NCBI RefSeq assembly: GCF_042242105.1
Contig: NC_092029.1
Coordinates: 15,300,885 to 15,364,884 of the forward strand
From: Pempheris klunzingeri
Taxonomy: Eukaryota > Chordata > Actinopteri > Acropomatiformes > Pempheridae
Direction of reading: 5' to 3'
Length of the DNA: 64,000 bases
The translations under genes were made by a program, and so were the position numbers. This document shows, piece after piece, positions 1 through 11,081 of this stretch (position 1 is the first letter of the stretch; each line of letters starts with the position of its first letter). Under the pieces are notes generated by a model. It searched no databases and was not told the DNA's origin. It saw only the letters and a program-made list of their open reading frames with translations.

Positions 1-744
1 TTTTTTTATGCTTTTTCTCCACTACATTCATGTGACATTCACTGGATTTTACATTTTTGAAAGATTATCATATTGAAAATTGGATCACAACCCTAATCCC
101 TTATGACTTACAAAAAGCCCTTTTAGGGACCTTTTTTTTTTTTTCCAAATTATGATGTCTTTTCTAAACTTTGAGATAGCTTAAATTAGTGAAAAGTCCA
201 AGAAATGAATAACATTCTTTGTTGCAGAATTGAGTTTTTCTACCATTCTACCTCATTATTCCAGTTTTATCTTGTGATCCTTTGAGGGCAGCTGACCAAG
301 AGCTTAGGATGATATAATACATAATAATAATCATGATGCAGTCACAGTCAGTAACAGGAGCCATTTTTATAAAACGAAGGCTTTCACGTTTGATACATTA
401 TACATTTTTGCTAGTAATATGTTTGTGCTATCAAGTAGGGTTTTTAATTGCTGGAAAGTTCCTTATAATGATGTATTTTTAAATTTTTGTCTTGTTATTT
501 TAACGTAAGTGAGCAGACTATTTTTTCCACCGCTGCTCTTTGGACATCTCGCCAATAGATGGTGCTGTTTAGCTGTAATTGCCTGTTGTGATGCTTTAAA
601 CACTCAGTTTTTCCTACAGCCTTGTTTTTGGCAAAGTCACTTCCTTGTGAAGGTGAACCAGTTCAGGTGAAACTTCGGCATCAGAATCTTCAGGTAGATC
701 TGCCCTGTCATTTAACCTCAATGTCCCTCACAGAGAGTGAAGAG

Positions 745-785
745 TGTACATGTAAGATGAGAGTGGGTCTCATCTTACATGTACA
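745..785. repeat. Perfect 18-bp inverted repeat with 5-nt loop
   Basis: The left arm 745-762 (tgtacatgtaagatgaga) is the exact reverse complement of 768-785, separated by gtggg. An 18-bp perfect stem with such a short loop would fold as a strong cruciform or RNA hairpin. It is not flanked by an element I can recognise. Function unknown. Confidence 0.9.
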
Positions 786-1494
786 TGATGAAAGAAGCCA
801 CAGGAGGGAGCTCCTGTTTAACTAGATTAGAGAGGAACAATTTATAGAAACCCCATTTTTAATGTACACTTTTTCTACAGTATAGTATACTGTATAAGTA
901 TATACTATAGAGCATAAAATGAAAAACATCAGGGAAACATCACTGGAAAACATTATTTACACTTACAAATAAAAATAAAGTACTAAAAAAGATTCTAAAT
1001 AGAAGAAGCAGCCCCAAAAAGACAAAAAACAATGTTTTCCTTTCCCAAGTGTACAATGCTGTGAGGTGTACTGCCTCTTTTTTGTTATAACTGAGCTCCC
1101 ACTCGGCCCATTTTTACAGGTACCAAAATATCACTGCAAAGCACAGCAAGAACAACAAAATGCAAATCAGTCTTCGGTGTACTAACATTAGGTCTAATTG
1201 GAAGTTAATGAGCTATCCTGCAGCTTCAGATTTATTAAAAGGGTCGGAGGCTCATCAGTTTTGGACTAAAGTAAAATCTCATATCAGGTAGGGTAACGTT
1301 CATTTGCACATATAACCTACACAATAATGATATGAAGCTGGTTGGATATGGGCAAAGTACCCCTTTAATGTTCAGGCGGAGCTAATTATAAGAATTTCAC
1401 CAACTGTTCAATAGTTTGATCTGTAATAAGGTATATTCTATAAGATCATAATGTGTTTTGTATTGAAATAATAATCTGCAAAATACCTATATCC

Positions 1495-1860
1495 AGTGTG
1501 CATTTACTGAAGTACAATTTGAGGTAATTGTACAGTACTTTACTTGAGTATTTTTGTTTCATGCTGCTTTCTACTTCTGCTTCTCTACATCTCAGGGCGA
1601 AATATTTTACTTTAATTCACCACAACTATCAACTTTATTTTCTAATTACTTTGCAAATTCAGATGCTTGCACAAAACATACCAAAATATGATGTTTTATA
1701 ATAAATGTAACTTTCCCAAAGTACACAGCTGAAACAAGTAGTTAATTTATTTGTCATATACTTCTACTTAAGTAACATTTTCAATGCTTGCGTACTTCTA
1801 CATCTTGGTATTTGAACTTTTACTCATGTAAAAGGATCTGAATTCTACAGATACGATTTA
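1495..1860 (-). repeat. Teleost interspersed repeat, 'acttaagtaaaag' family, copy 1
   Basis: The segment has runs such as cttctacttaagtaa and cttttactcatgtaaaagg, plus a mirror-like arrangement of 'tacttgagta'. I recognise this as a common dispersed non-autonomous repeat of teleost genomes (family name not assigned). A second, longer copy lies at about 24640-25070 in begain intron sequence in the opposite orientation. Boundaries are approximate. Confidence 0.6.
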
Positions 1861-2130
1861 ACTTTATTGTATATCTGTCTGTAGTTGAGTTATTCATCTT
1901 GTCAATAGAGCATCTTTGCAGTGAGGCACGATTTTGTCAGGCAGCAGAGTGTGTGTGCATCCCTGTGAGCCGGGACCAACCGGCTGTTGCCATGGATACT
2001 CGGTGCTGACACCACAAGAACTGTGTAGGCTTGTTGAAGATATAATTAATAACAAAGGATTAGAGGCAAAGGTAGCATGGGGTTCAGTATGAGAAACCTC
2101 ATCACGCAGTTACTATAATTGGCAACCTTT

Positions 2131-2157
2131 GTGTGTGTGTGTGTGTGTGTGTGTGTG
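2131..2157. repeat. (GT)n microsatellite
   Basis: Uninterrupted GT dinucleotide tract of about 27 bases. Confidence 0.95.
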
Positions 2158-5100
2158 AGAGGACGCCACAAGAAAAGTTACTGGAAAATAACCGTGGAAA
2201 CAGTACTCTTGTACTCTGCTGCTGCATTTATCTTCTTGACAAGCAATTTGCTCTAAATATGTTTTCTTGGTTGGTGGCCAGAAACTTGTAGGTAGATGTT
2301 TTCTGACAGTAATGTATTTGGGCCAACATTACCTTGGTGGGTGTCTCAATGCCTGCGTGCTGGGTATCTTGGGAACATTTATTAATAATAATGAGATAAT
2401 TGATATCTATTTAGTGAACTGTGCCATACACAATTGCATATGGAAGCTTCATCTCTTGTTTACACTGCGTACAGGCTGGAATCAGGTTTGTTTTTGGCCA
2501 TGTGGTGTGGCTCTATGAATATTGGTCTACCATTTTCTATTCAGACCAAAATATCTCAGCTGCTATTGGATGGATTACCATTAAATGTAGTACAGATCCT
2601 CAGAGGGTGACGCCTAATGACTTCCTGTGATCCTCTCTGGTCCTTCAGTCTCAACAACTGAAACTTAGAAGAGATGTCCAGAAGAACATGATGTCCAGAG
2701 ATGATGTGATTGAATCTCCAATACCTTTCTTTATGACTTAAAACAGCTTCAGCTGCACTTTGTGTGCAAACCCGCTAACGTTGATGGTGATGTTAAGGTT
2801 TTGCTCAGCTGCTAACATGGCTGTGAACTCTTCTTAGCATACTGATTTGAAGATGTCATTCAACAGCAGCAAGCTACTGCTATCTACTGCAGATTATGGT
2901 TACATTTAAAAAAAAAAACAGGTTGACGCCTTATTAAACTGGTACAATGCAGAGAAAGTGGCATCTAATTTTATGCATAGCCTGTAATAGTCGTCGTGGA
3001 TAGTTCTAGATGCTAATAATATTAATAGAACAGAAAGTCTGGCATTTCATTTTAGCTGTACCCAATAAACCAGAAACTGGAGTTTGTGCTTTATTTGTTA
3101 GAATTTAAGGTGGCGATCAAGATGTTTCCCATACTGTCCGCAGTGTTTTTTGTGAAACTTCCCCCGAAAACCACAGAGAAGCTAGCACCATGATGTCCTC
3201 TTGTGTTGAGCTTCTGTTGATCAAGTTGGGGTTTCTGCAGGTGGCACTCATTTCTTCATCTGTTCAACCATGAAGCCTGTCAGCACTCGTGATTACAACT
3301 GAGTGAGTCTGCTGCACGATTCTACAGCCACCATTTGCTGTGTGACTGAGTTGGTGGAGCACACACACAGTGACATGACAGGCTCTGTTGACAGAAAACT
3401 GTGGTACGATAATGACATGTATTGAGGTCAGCTGGTCCCCCTCCCCAGCAGCACATCCATATAGAAATATTATCCATGCTACTCCGAACCCACAAGAATT
3501 AAAGCTTTAGGTTAAGACGCTGTAACTGTACTGTATCCACATGAGGAGAGTTTATATTCTTGAATCCAGGACAGATCTGTTGGTGGATGCTTTGTAAAAA
3601 TTAAACCATAGGCCGGTTTTGTCTGTGCTAACACACTTCTTGTTTGAAACAGATGCTCATCGCCCATGTGGTATGCGTTATTTGCTTCTGTAATTGCCGT
3701 CTGACTGATGTTATTGCAGACCTTACTGTGTGTTCTGCAGGGATCCCAGGAAACCTATCTCTACACCTCCAGAATGAGCTGGCTCTTATTCAATTTAGCC
3801 CATTCTCATTTGATTGCACAGTGTGGTTCTCTGAAAGCGACCCCACAGGTCTGGAGGCATTGACAAGTGTCTCTGCATGAGATGGATTACTGATGCCACA
3901 TCAGGTGACACGCTGTTTCCTCATCTTGGCTTCTCACACGTGCACCTGTTCCTGTTAGCCATTATTGACAGGCTCAGCTGAGATACAAGACAGTCGGTAA
4001 GCTCCAAACCCGAACGTCCAATACGCAGAGCCAAAGATGGGAGCAGGTTAAGTGATTCTCTGAAAATCCTCCAAACTATCTGAAATCAATCGCTGCTATG
4101 CCTGTTGCTTTAAAAGGCGAGCAGCAGAGGGAGGCTGCGATCTTGCTGAAAGCACATTGCTTTAAGTTTTAGGTCGGGCTTTTCTGGTGCTCTCATACAG
4201 GCTATTAATTCGCTGACACATTTTATCAGTTTGTAGGGTAAAAACATTAAATGGTACAGAGAGGAAATAGAAGATTACTTTTTCTCCCAGCGTTTTAGAT
4301 TTATCTGCCCTGTGTGGAAGGGATCGGCCCGCTCTTTGTCACTGCCATTTTTAATAAATGTTCCGTGCTGTTTTTTGCTGTAATTCAGCCACAAGTTAAA
4401 CTGGCTTTTGTCATTTTTAGAGGAATCCAACTTACCTCCTGTCCAGCCAGCGCTTGGCATGAGGCTGTGTGGACACTTGGGAGAGCAGCACTCTGATCTG
4501 GTCAGAAAGGCGGGCTGAGCATAGACAAAATACACTGCCATAGTAACAGCTGAGCAGCACAAGGCCATACTTCCTGATGGCCAGAGCTGATCAGCTGTGT
4601 CCGCTCTGCAGGCTTAGTAAGGGACACAGAGTGTGGCCCCTGCAGAGTCTTAGCCCAGGAAAGCAGAGTGCAACCACTGAGCAAGCAAGCATCACCAATT
4701 ATCTCCACCTCTGTGCTTGTAGCAGGAATCCATTTCAGCACCATTACCTCTGGGCAGCCATGGGCTGACAGTCTCTCCCGTCAGGGCGATAGTTCTAAAT
4801 TGGCTCCCACCCCTCTCCTCCTCCTGAGATTGAAAAGAGATTATTAAAGACATTCATCATAGAGAGGCCTGAGCCTGTCTGGAAAGTCTGAAAATGGTGA
4901 AAAATGACGGCAAAATGGAGAGGTCCTGAAGAAAGGGGGGGGAAAAAAGATGGAGCGGAGAAAAGATGATATAGAGATTTGTCTGTGTGCTGAAGGCTTG
5001 GTTCTCCTCCCTGGTACCAGACAGGGTGGTCCCTTGGGTGTCCTGTGAGCCGGCTCGGCTGTAGCAGCAGGCAGGGTGTGGGGCCCAAGTCTGAAGGAAC

Positions 5101-5919
5101 GCATGCGCACAGCAGGCCACCCAGTCATGGCTAAAACCTTACATATCGGATGCAGCGCTAATGATACCCCTGGAGACCGAAACAGTCTGGCTCCTGCATG
5201 TCAAGATGCACCATACAGTATATTATCCCCGTCTGATTCAAGTGAAAGACTTGGGGAAAGACTGTATATGTGGGACAAGTTGAAGGCCTCCTCTCTGATC
5301 TTATGCTCAGACACCAAATTAGATCATAATGGTTTGGAATATTATAGATTCATGGTTAAGAAATCTTAACAGCCAAGAATATGAGTATGTTTTTTGTGGT
5401 GGGAAGACTATCTTACATTAGTACACACAGCACAGTAAAGAAGACTGTGAGCTGAAGAGCTGAAAGCCGCACTTAGTGGTTTCTCCTGTTGCAATTTCTA
5501 GAGGACTAATGAGCCCTCATTTTCAGTTCAGACGTTGTACAAGCATTCATTTTTAACTTGTGCTTTAGATTAGGGTTTTACAATAAGAACACTCCACATG
5601 GCCGGGCTTGTGTATGCAGCATTTCATTTCCATCAAACTGCTGCCATTCATTTGCCATTCTAATCTCCTGCACTCCTCCCATGCACAGACTAACAGAGGT
5701 GTTATCGATGCAGTTATGTAACCACCTGCATATTGATGAACATGAGCGCTATGGAATGCCCGTATGCATTCACAGTTCAGTATGTTAAAGCTGTCTTCAC
5801 GATACAGATTGCACACATGCATTGCATGACTGAATTAAGGTTTAGAAGAAGAAACAAAGTGCCGACCAACACTTGCTTGTGAAACCACGAATTGGTGGAT
5901 TTTGAACTTTCGAAAGAGC

Positions 5920-6073
5920 TAGGCACGCTGTTTTTACCTGCTTCCAGTTTTTACGCTATGCTCGGCTAACAGCGTCCTGGCTCCGCTTCTGGACTTGCAT
6001 ACACGTGTCTAAGCATGTCTGCATGCGTAGACATGAGAGTGGTATGGATATTTTCATCTAATTCTCCTTTAAA
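5920..6073. repeat. Fragment of the 'gttagcttagcataa' teleost repeat
   Basis: A diverged 3' portion of the family seen in full at 13546-14012, 15030-15756 and 17232-17714. It has the 'tgcttccagtttttacgctatgct...ggctaac' core, the 'agagtggtatggat' block and the terminal 'attctccttta' that ends each copy. Confidence 0.6.
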
Positions 6074-6897
6074 GACATCTATCACATTATATACATTAAC
6101 ACAACAATAGAAATGTATGTTGTGGAAAACATTTCATGTACGGTAGTATAAATTGTATTCCGCCATTACTCCACAATAGAAAATGTGTTTCCCTTTGAAA
6201 ACGTTCTCTCTGTCTTAGAGTTTTTTCATTAGCACCACTATTTTGTTAATTGGAGATATTGATAAGATTACCGTAATCCATTACTCAACAAGTCCGTCCA
6301 TTAGCCTGTGAGTCTGTGTGTCAGCTGTCATGTGCTCTGTTGGATCAATGCTCGTCTACGACCACTGACCTGGAAAAAGCTGAAAAAGCTTTGCCTGCTC
6401 TGCTATCAATAGACGGTCTAATTAAGAACAGCACCCTCGGAGTAAAGCTCTGCTCAACTAGCAAAGACACTTGCTAGGATTGGGCTAAAATTCCCTCTCA
6501 TTAAACCCAAACTTGAAGCTTCTGCAGATTAACAGCTGAGGAGCTGTGATTTTCACTGTCTTTGATTTTAGCCCAGCAGAAGAAGATATTATAGTGTTTG
6601 TTAGGTGATTATTACAAAAAAGTCAGTGATAGTTTTGTTAGACTGACTTAATAGGACAACTCCATAATTCTCTGCATTAAATTTTAAGACATGGATGTCC
6701 TTGCCTGACATAGCAGGGGGTTATCCTGGCACTAAAGGAGGCCATCTGTTCAGCCTAGAGTGAAATGTATTGGATCTCTTCTAGGTCAGGCTTACACAGT
6801 AATGAAACAGGATTGGGGTAGAACTCTTTAAAATTGGAGCTGTCCACTGGACCGTGGATCATGTGCCAGTTAAAACAATTAAAGGAGGAACACATCC

Positions 6898-7953
6898 ATG
6901 CAGGCAACACTCAAGCCGATGGAAGGGACAAGCAGCACAACGAGTGTCCTCTCCCAGAGAGGCAGAGCGAAGCGGGGCCAGCCATCAGCAAAATCTTGGG
7001 CCTCCGCTGGAGATCTCTGCCCCATGTTAAACGGCGATCAGGTCTGGCTGGAGGAACTGATAGGCCCCCCATCTCACCGGTTTGACCCCAGCCAGCCGTC
7101 CAGCCCCAGTGCCCCCAGCAACAGCTCAGGAGGCAGCAGGAGTGGCAGCGAGGGCACCGCCAGCCTGTACAGCTGGAGCTCGGGAGTGACCTGCCTCCTG
7201 CACAGCTCTATCAAGAAACAAAGCCAGGAAGTGTTCCAAACTCGACTGAGAGAGGAGAGAAGGTGGGGGAAGCTTGCAGGATGTCCTTCCAAAGGGCCTC
7301 ATGGCAGAGCTCATCCACAAGCGGAGCAGGGAAGAGGGGGCGACCACAACAAACTCCACGCATGGCCAGAGCGAGGTTGGCTGTGTCAGGGGAGGGGCTC
7401 CACACAGACCCATGGCAGCACTAAAAGTGTAAAACTACAGTGGCTTCTGGAGGAAAAGGTTGAAGCCAAACTAAAGTTTTCACAGTTCCTGGATGAGGTG
7501 TCATCCAACGTGCTTGACCCAAACTGCCTGCAGGCATTTGGGAAACCAGTCTTTCCCTCCAGCTTCACCACTAAAACCACAGCTCAGCCTGAAGACAAGA
7601 TTCAAGAGGCGACACAGTGGAGCCCCAGGCTGTCCTGCTCAATGGCCCAACAGCAGGGCTCCTCAGTCGAGCCAATGAAGACCCAAGAAGAGCAGACTCC
7701 CTCTGACCCACAGAAAACCTACCTGGAGACCGACATTGATGCTGTGAGGAAGGATGATGAGCCACAGGATCTGGAGATAAAAGCAGAGACTCCGCCGCTG
7801 CTGGAGATAGACGAGGAAACCGTGATTCCACCTCCTCCACAGTTCAGTCAAGGGTTTGAGTTTCATTCTGACTTCCCCAGATACCCTTACAGATCTGCCT
7901 CTCTGCCCAGGGGCATCAATATGGTGAGTGATGAAAGTCATCCCAGTCTTTAA
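6898..7953 (+). CDS. Unidentified 351-codon ORF with an apparent internal frame slip; possible begain 5' exon or retrocopy
   Basis: I do not recognise the family. The open frame starts at the ATG at 6898 (an in-frame TAA lies 18 bases upstream) and ends at 7953. The N-terminal third is Ser/Gly/Pro-rich and includes the motif WLEELIGPP. The C-terminal third contains EEKVEAKLKFSQFLDEV and an acidic, proline-rich stretch before FPRYPYRSASLPRGINM. Between about 7283 and 7430 the ORF frame becomes an R/G/H/P-rich mix. The +1 frame there reads a far more natural peptide (DVLPKGLMAELIHKRSREEG and onward) and then hits a stop. So one +1 and one compensating -1 change are likely. The ORF ends either by its own stop after ...VSDESHPSL, with AATAAA at 8028-8033, or at a strong donor ATG|GTGAGT at 7923/7924. 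That donor is phase 0 and compatible with the small begain exon at 10858. Alternatives: a separate intronless gene, a processed pseudogene, or a begain 5' exon. Confidence 0.5.
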   Translation: MQATLKPMEGTSSTTSVLSQRGRAKRGQPSAKSWASAGDLCPMLNGDQVWLEELIGPPSHRFDPSQPSSPSAPSNSSGGSRSGSEGTASLYSWSSGVTCLLHSSIKKQSQEVFQTRLREERRWGKLAGCPSKGPHGRAHPQAEQGRGGDHNKLHAWPERGWLCQGRGSTQTHGSTKSVKLQWLLEEKVEAKLKFSQFLDEVSSNVLDPNCLQAFGKPVFPSSFTTKTTAQPEDKIQEATQWSPRLSCSMAQQQGSSVEPMKTQEEQTPSDPQKTYLETDIDAVRKDDEPQDLEIKAETPPLLEIDEETVIPPPPQFSQGFEFHSDFPRYPYRSASLPRGINMVSDESHPSL

Positions 7954-8334
7954 TCAAAGCCAGGCCTCCAAACATATGTTATGATTGGAGCGGAAATTGT
8001 TTCTCGCCGAGTTTGAAAAGATGTCTGAATAAATCAAGTCTTTGGGTGATTTGAATGAGGGCATTTTTGCACTCAAATCAAATCACTGCATCATTCAAAG
8101 CATAAAGAGGTAAATGAATAGATAGGCAAGTTAGAAAGTTACAAGTTATTTGTCTAATGCAGTTTATGGGGTTCTGTTTCAATCAAGATTTTAGCAAAAG
8201 TAGGCAGGAATAATGCTTGCAGCCGTCACAAATGGAAATGGATGCAAATACAAAAAACAAATATGGTAGACATATTGCGATCATGTATTCATGTATTACC
8301 ACACATATTTGCATACATGTGTACAAAAACTACA

Positions 8335-8362
8335 ATATATATATATATATATATACACACAC
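8335..8362. repeat. (TA)n/(AC)n microsatellite
   Basis: Compound dinucleotide tract, TA followed by a short AC run. Confidence 0.9.
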
Positions 8363-8916
8363 TTAAAGCAAAGGAAAAAGAGACATTTTAAACCTACATT
8401 AACCTACATAACATTCTTGAAGCAAACTATAAGCCAAACACTGACTTACCATCACAAGTTGACATTGTGCAAACCATATTATTATCTACACATCCAATAT
8501 CTAGTGATCATCTGGCAATCGTGTTTGTCGACATTACTCCCTCTCTTTTAGCTCTGTTTTTGGTCTCTACCAACTCCTGAGGTGAATATCTGGCTATTTA
8601 GCCACTATATGCTCCACTCCGCTCACTAGCTGGTCGCTAACTGTGTCTGTCTGCCGTTCGCTGCTGTTTGGAGACAAATTCAATGCTAAAAGGAGAGTGA
8701 ATATTGGCTCGACAAATCCAATATTGGATTTGTCAAGTGGCTGGAAAAACAACTCCAAATGATTGCTAGCGTAGCGCCATAACTGCTGGGTGTGTATTTA
8801 GGCAAAATACTCAAATTATTTTGTCTTTGAAAAAACAAAACAAAAGAAATATAAACTTGGTGTGTAAAGTTATTCCGCTGATCCACGCAGACGAGCTCTC
8901 ACTCAGCTGATCAGAT

Positions 8917-8945
8917 GGATGATGATGATGATGATGATGACGATG
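8917..8945. repeat. (GAT)n trinucleotide repeat
   Basis: About nine GAT units with one interruption. On the minus strand it reads as a histidine run, but there is no supporting gene. Confidence 0.9.
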
Positions 8946-9633
8946 TGTCAGTGAGTGCGCACAGGAGCGCTGGCTCACGCTGACCAGTGAACAAGCTTTT
9001 ATGGGTATGCTCATTAGAATTCTACCCATCAGCGGCTCCTTCACACAATGTGAGCCGAACAATGCAGTCATTTACTGACTCAGCCCACTCACCAGCATTC
9101 TTTGTGTGACATCCATCATTTACTCAGCTTGAGACATAACCTTGCTAAAATGGCTGTGGATGCAGAGAACCCGTTCAAACAACTGTTTTCCTCCAGGAGC
9201 AGCAACCAGTGGTCTCAGTGTGCGTGTCACAGGAAGACAGGGCCTGAGGCTCAATTAGCAATTACTGCATCAAAAGTGAGTGTATTTGCAGTCTCAGCAT
9301 GACGTGATGCTTGATGATAATTCATCCTGCTATCCCTCATTTACTACAAAATGTGTTATTTCACTATAGCATATATATTTTTTTAATTTAAGCTCAGACA
9401 TCACCATGTTTTGTATTCCCTGGACAGTGAGAAGCGTCTCTGAGCAAGCGATTTCACTGTTCACCAGGAGTTCTAATTTGCAGTCTGTCAGTGTTTCTCT
9501 CCCGAACCCAAAACACACTTGACAGATCTCCGAAAAGCAGCACTGTCATTTAATAATAAAGGAGAAGATCACATTGCCTTAATTTATTGTCTGATTAAAA
9601 TTCAGCCTTTGCCGTCACCTTAGCAACTGCTTG

Positions 9634-9659
9634 AAAAAAAAAAAAAAAAAAAAAAAAAA
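9634..9659. repeat. Poly-A tract
   Basis: Uninterrupted run of 26 A. No adjacent retroelement body or target duplication was recognised. Confidence 0.9.
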
Positions 9660-10857
9660 GGTGGGTGGTGTGGGGGCTGAGAGGCAGGCATGTGAGCCTG
9701 TTGGTGTTCATCTCAGTGCAGAGTGTGAGTGTCTGAGAGTGTCGCTGCAAAGTTTCATCTCCTCACACGAGTCCTTGTACTTGTGCGAGCGCGGTAACAA
9801 AACATTCCTCACAGGCACACGGCCTTCTGCTGTGCGCTCACCGAAGATGCAAACTCAGTTCGCTTAGCATCCCCCGCGTTAAAAGCCTGCTTTTTTTTTT
9901 TTTTTTTGGTTGTTATTCTGACTTGGCTATGCTTCCCAATGACCCCAGAGAACAAATAATCTCTTGCTTCCTTCATCAATGACTCAAGCGCACATGCATG
10001 AATCCCTCCCAGCTAACTACTGATGCTGTAGGCCCACTTTCCAGCATTCAGAAAACCGTGGAGCACAATAACACGGCAGCGTGGGTGCCTCGCTCAATCA
10101 GGCCTGCACCCTAAATCTGAATGGAGACGAGAATGTTGGGGGAATATTCTCAAGATGATGCATAATTCATCGCCTTCAGAAAAAGAGCCAGCAGCAGGCG
10201 CGTCTAAAACGTATTCTCCCTAACAGTCTGGAGCTTGAGATGTAAGATGCAACAGATTGAACCACCTGTTTCTCCCTCACCTCCCCCTTCTCTCCTTCCT
10301 TTCTATATCTTTTTCCACCACCCCCCTCCTCTATGTCTCTCTCTGTCTCTACTCCCTCCCTCTCTCTCTCTCTCTCCCCGATTCAGCACCCCGACAAGGA
10401 TATTGAGTTGCTGCCAGTATCCCTCATGGGGGGGCTTGCCATGTATCTGCAGTCTGGCTGCAATGGAGGTTTCCGCTCTCCCTCCACACTCCCTCCCTTC
10501 CCTCTTCTCCTCCCTTCCCCTCTTTCCCCGTCCCTCTCGCCCTCTCCTCTCACACTCCTAGTTCGATATGATTGTTCTCCTCTCACCTCAAGTGAGTGCA
10601 GATGTAGACAGCCAGGTGCAGCCTGATGAGCGTTGGATGGAGTGGAGGGAGAGGAGCGAATGAGGGAGAGCGAGGGGGGAGACGGAACATAAACAAAAAC
10701 AGAGGGAAACAGAGAGAGCGCGCCTGCTGAATATGTATGTTTCATTTCTTTTTCGGAGGAGTGTGTGTGTGTGTGTGTGCTGCAGCGATGCTCTACTTGG
10801 CAGCTCCCGGGCCAGTTTGATGGGTCCCCTCCACTAACGTGCTGTCATTTCCTTTAG

Positions 10858-10895
10858 GTGCCTGATGAAGAGATGAACGGCATAGACACCATCAG
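10858..10895 (+). CDS. begain first coding exon, version A (initiator MNGIDTI)
   Basis: A 38-nt exon bounded by an acceptor (tcatttcctttag) and a donor (ATCAG|GTGAGC). It is open as VPDEEMNGIDTI plus two bases. Its trailing AG joins the C at 24032 to make AGC, giving MNGIDTIS followed by SLLEQKEDLRKRL, which matches the start of the vertebrate BEGAIN coiled coil. The ATG at 10873 is the likely start if upstream exons are non-coding. Because the exon is phase 0 at its 5' end and open upstream of the ATG, translation could also enter from an upstream exon such as 6898-7923. Confidence 0.7.
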
Positions 10896-11049
10896 GTGAG
10901 CTGCTCCCTCTCTCTCTCCATCTCTCTCTCTCTCTCTCTCTGCACATATTTTCCAGTGCTCCATCATCACGCCCCCGCATTCTCTCTGTTTTCTTCCTTT
11001 AAGCTCCTTCCCTCCCACTCTTCCTCTCTGTCTTTCCACTCTTGCACAG

Positions 11050-11081
<32 letters not shown>

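Larger units (their letters stand above)
1..6833. other. Non-coding flank upstream of the first ORF
   Basis: No exon could be supported here on either strand. Open frames are short and lack recognisable domains or paired splice sites. The stretch is AT-rich and carries interspersed repeats (about 1495-1860 and 5920-6073), a GT microsatellite and a perfect 18-bp hairpin at 745-785, each listed separately. Unannotated 5' exons of the ORF at 6898 or of begain could lie here but cannot be shown from sequence alone. Confidence 0.6.
7954..10857. other. Non-coding stretch between the unidentified ORF and the first begain exon
   Basis: It contains a TA tract (8335-8362), a GAT tract (8917-8945), poly-A (9634-9659), poly-T near 9892-9907, and long TC-rich pyrimidine runs from about 10260 to 10560. 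No domain-bearing ORF was seen. A pyrimidine tract followed by CAG at about 10386 resembles a splice acceptor, but the downstream donor is weak, so no exon is called. Confidence 0.5.

Noticed and set aside
10387..10470. Possible begain exon (HPDKDIELLPVSLMGG...) after a long pyrimidine tract and CAG
   Set aside because: The acceptor looks good, but the best donor (GGAG|GTTTCC) is weak, and the frame is not needed to connect known begain exons.
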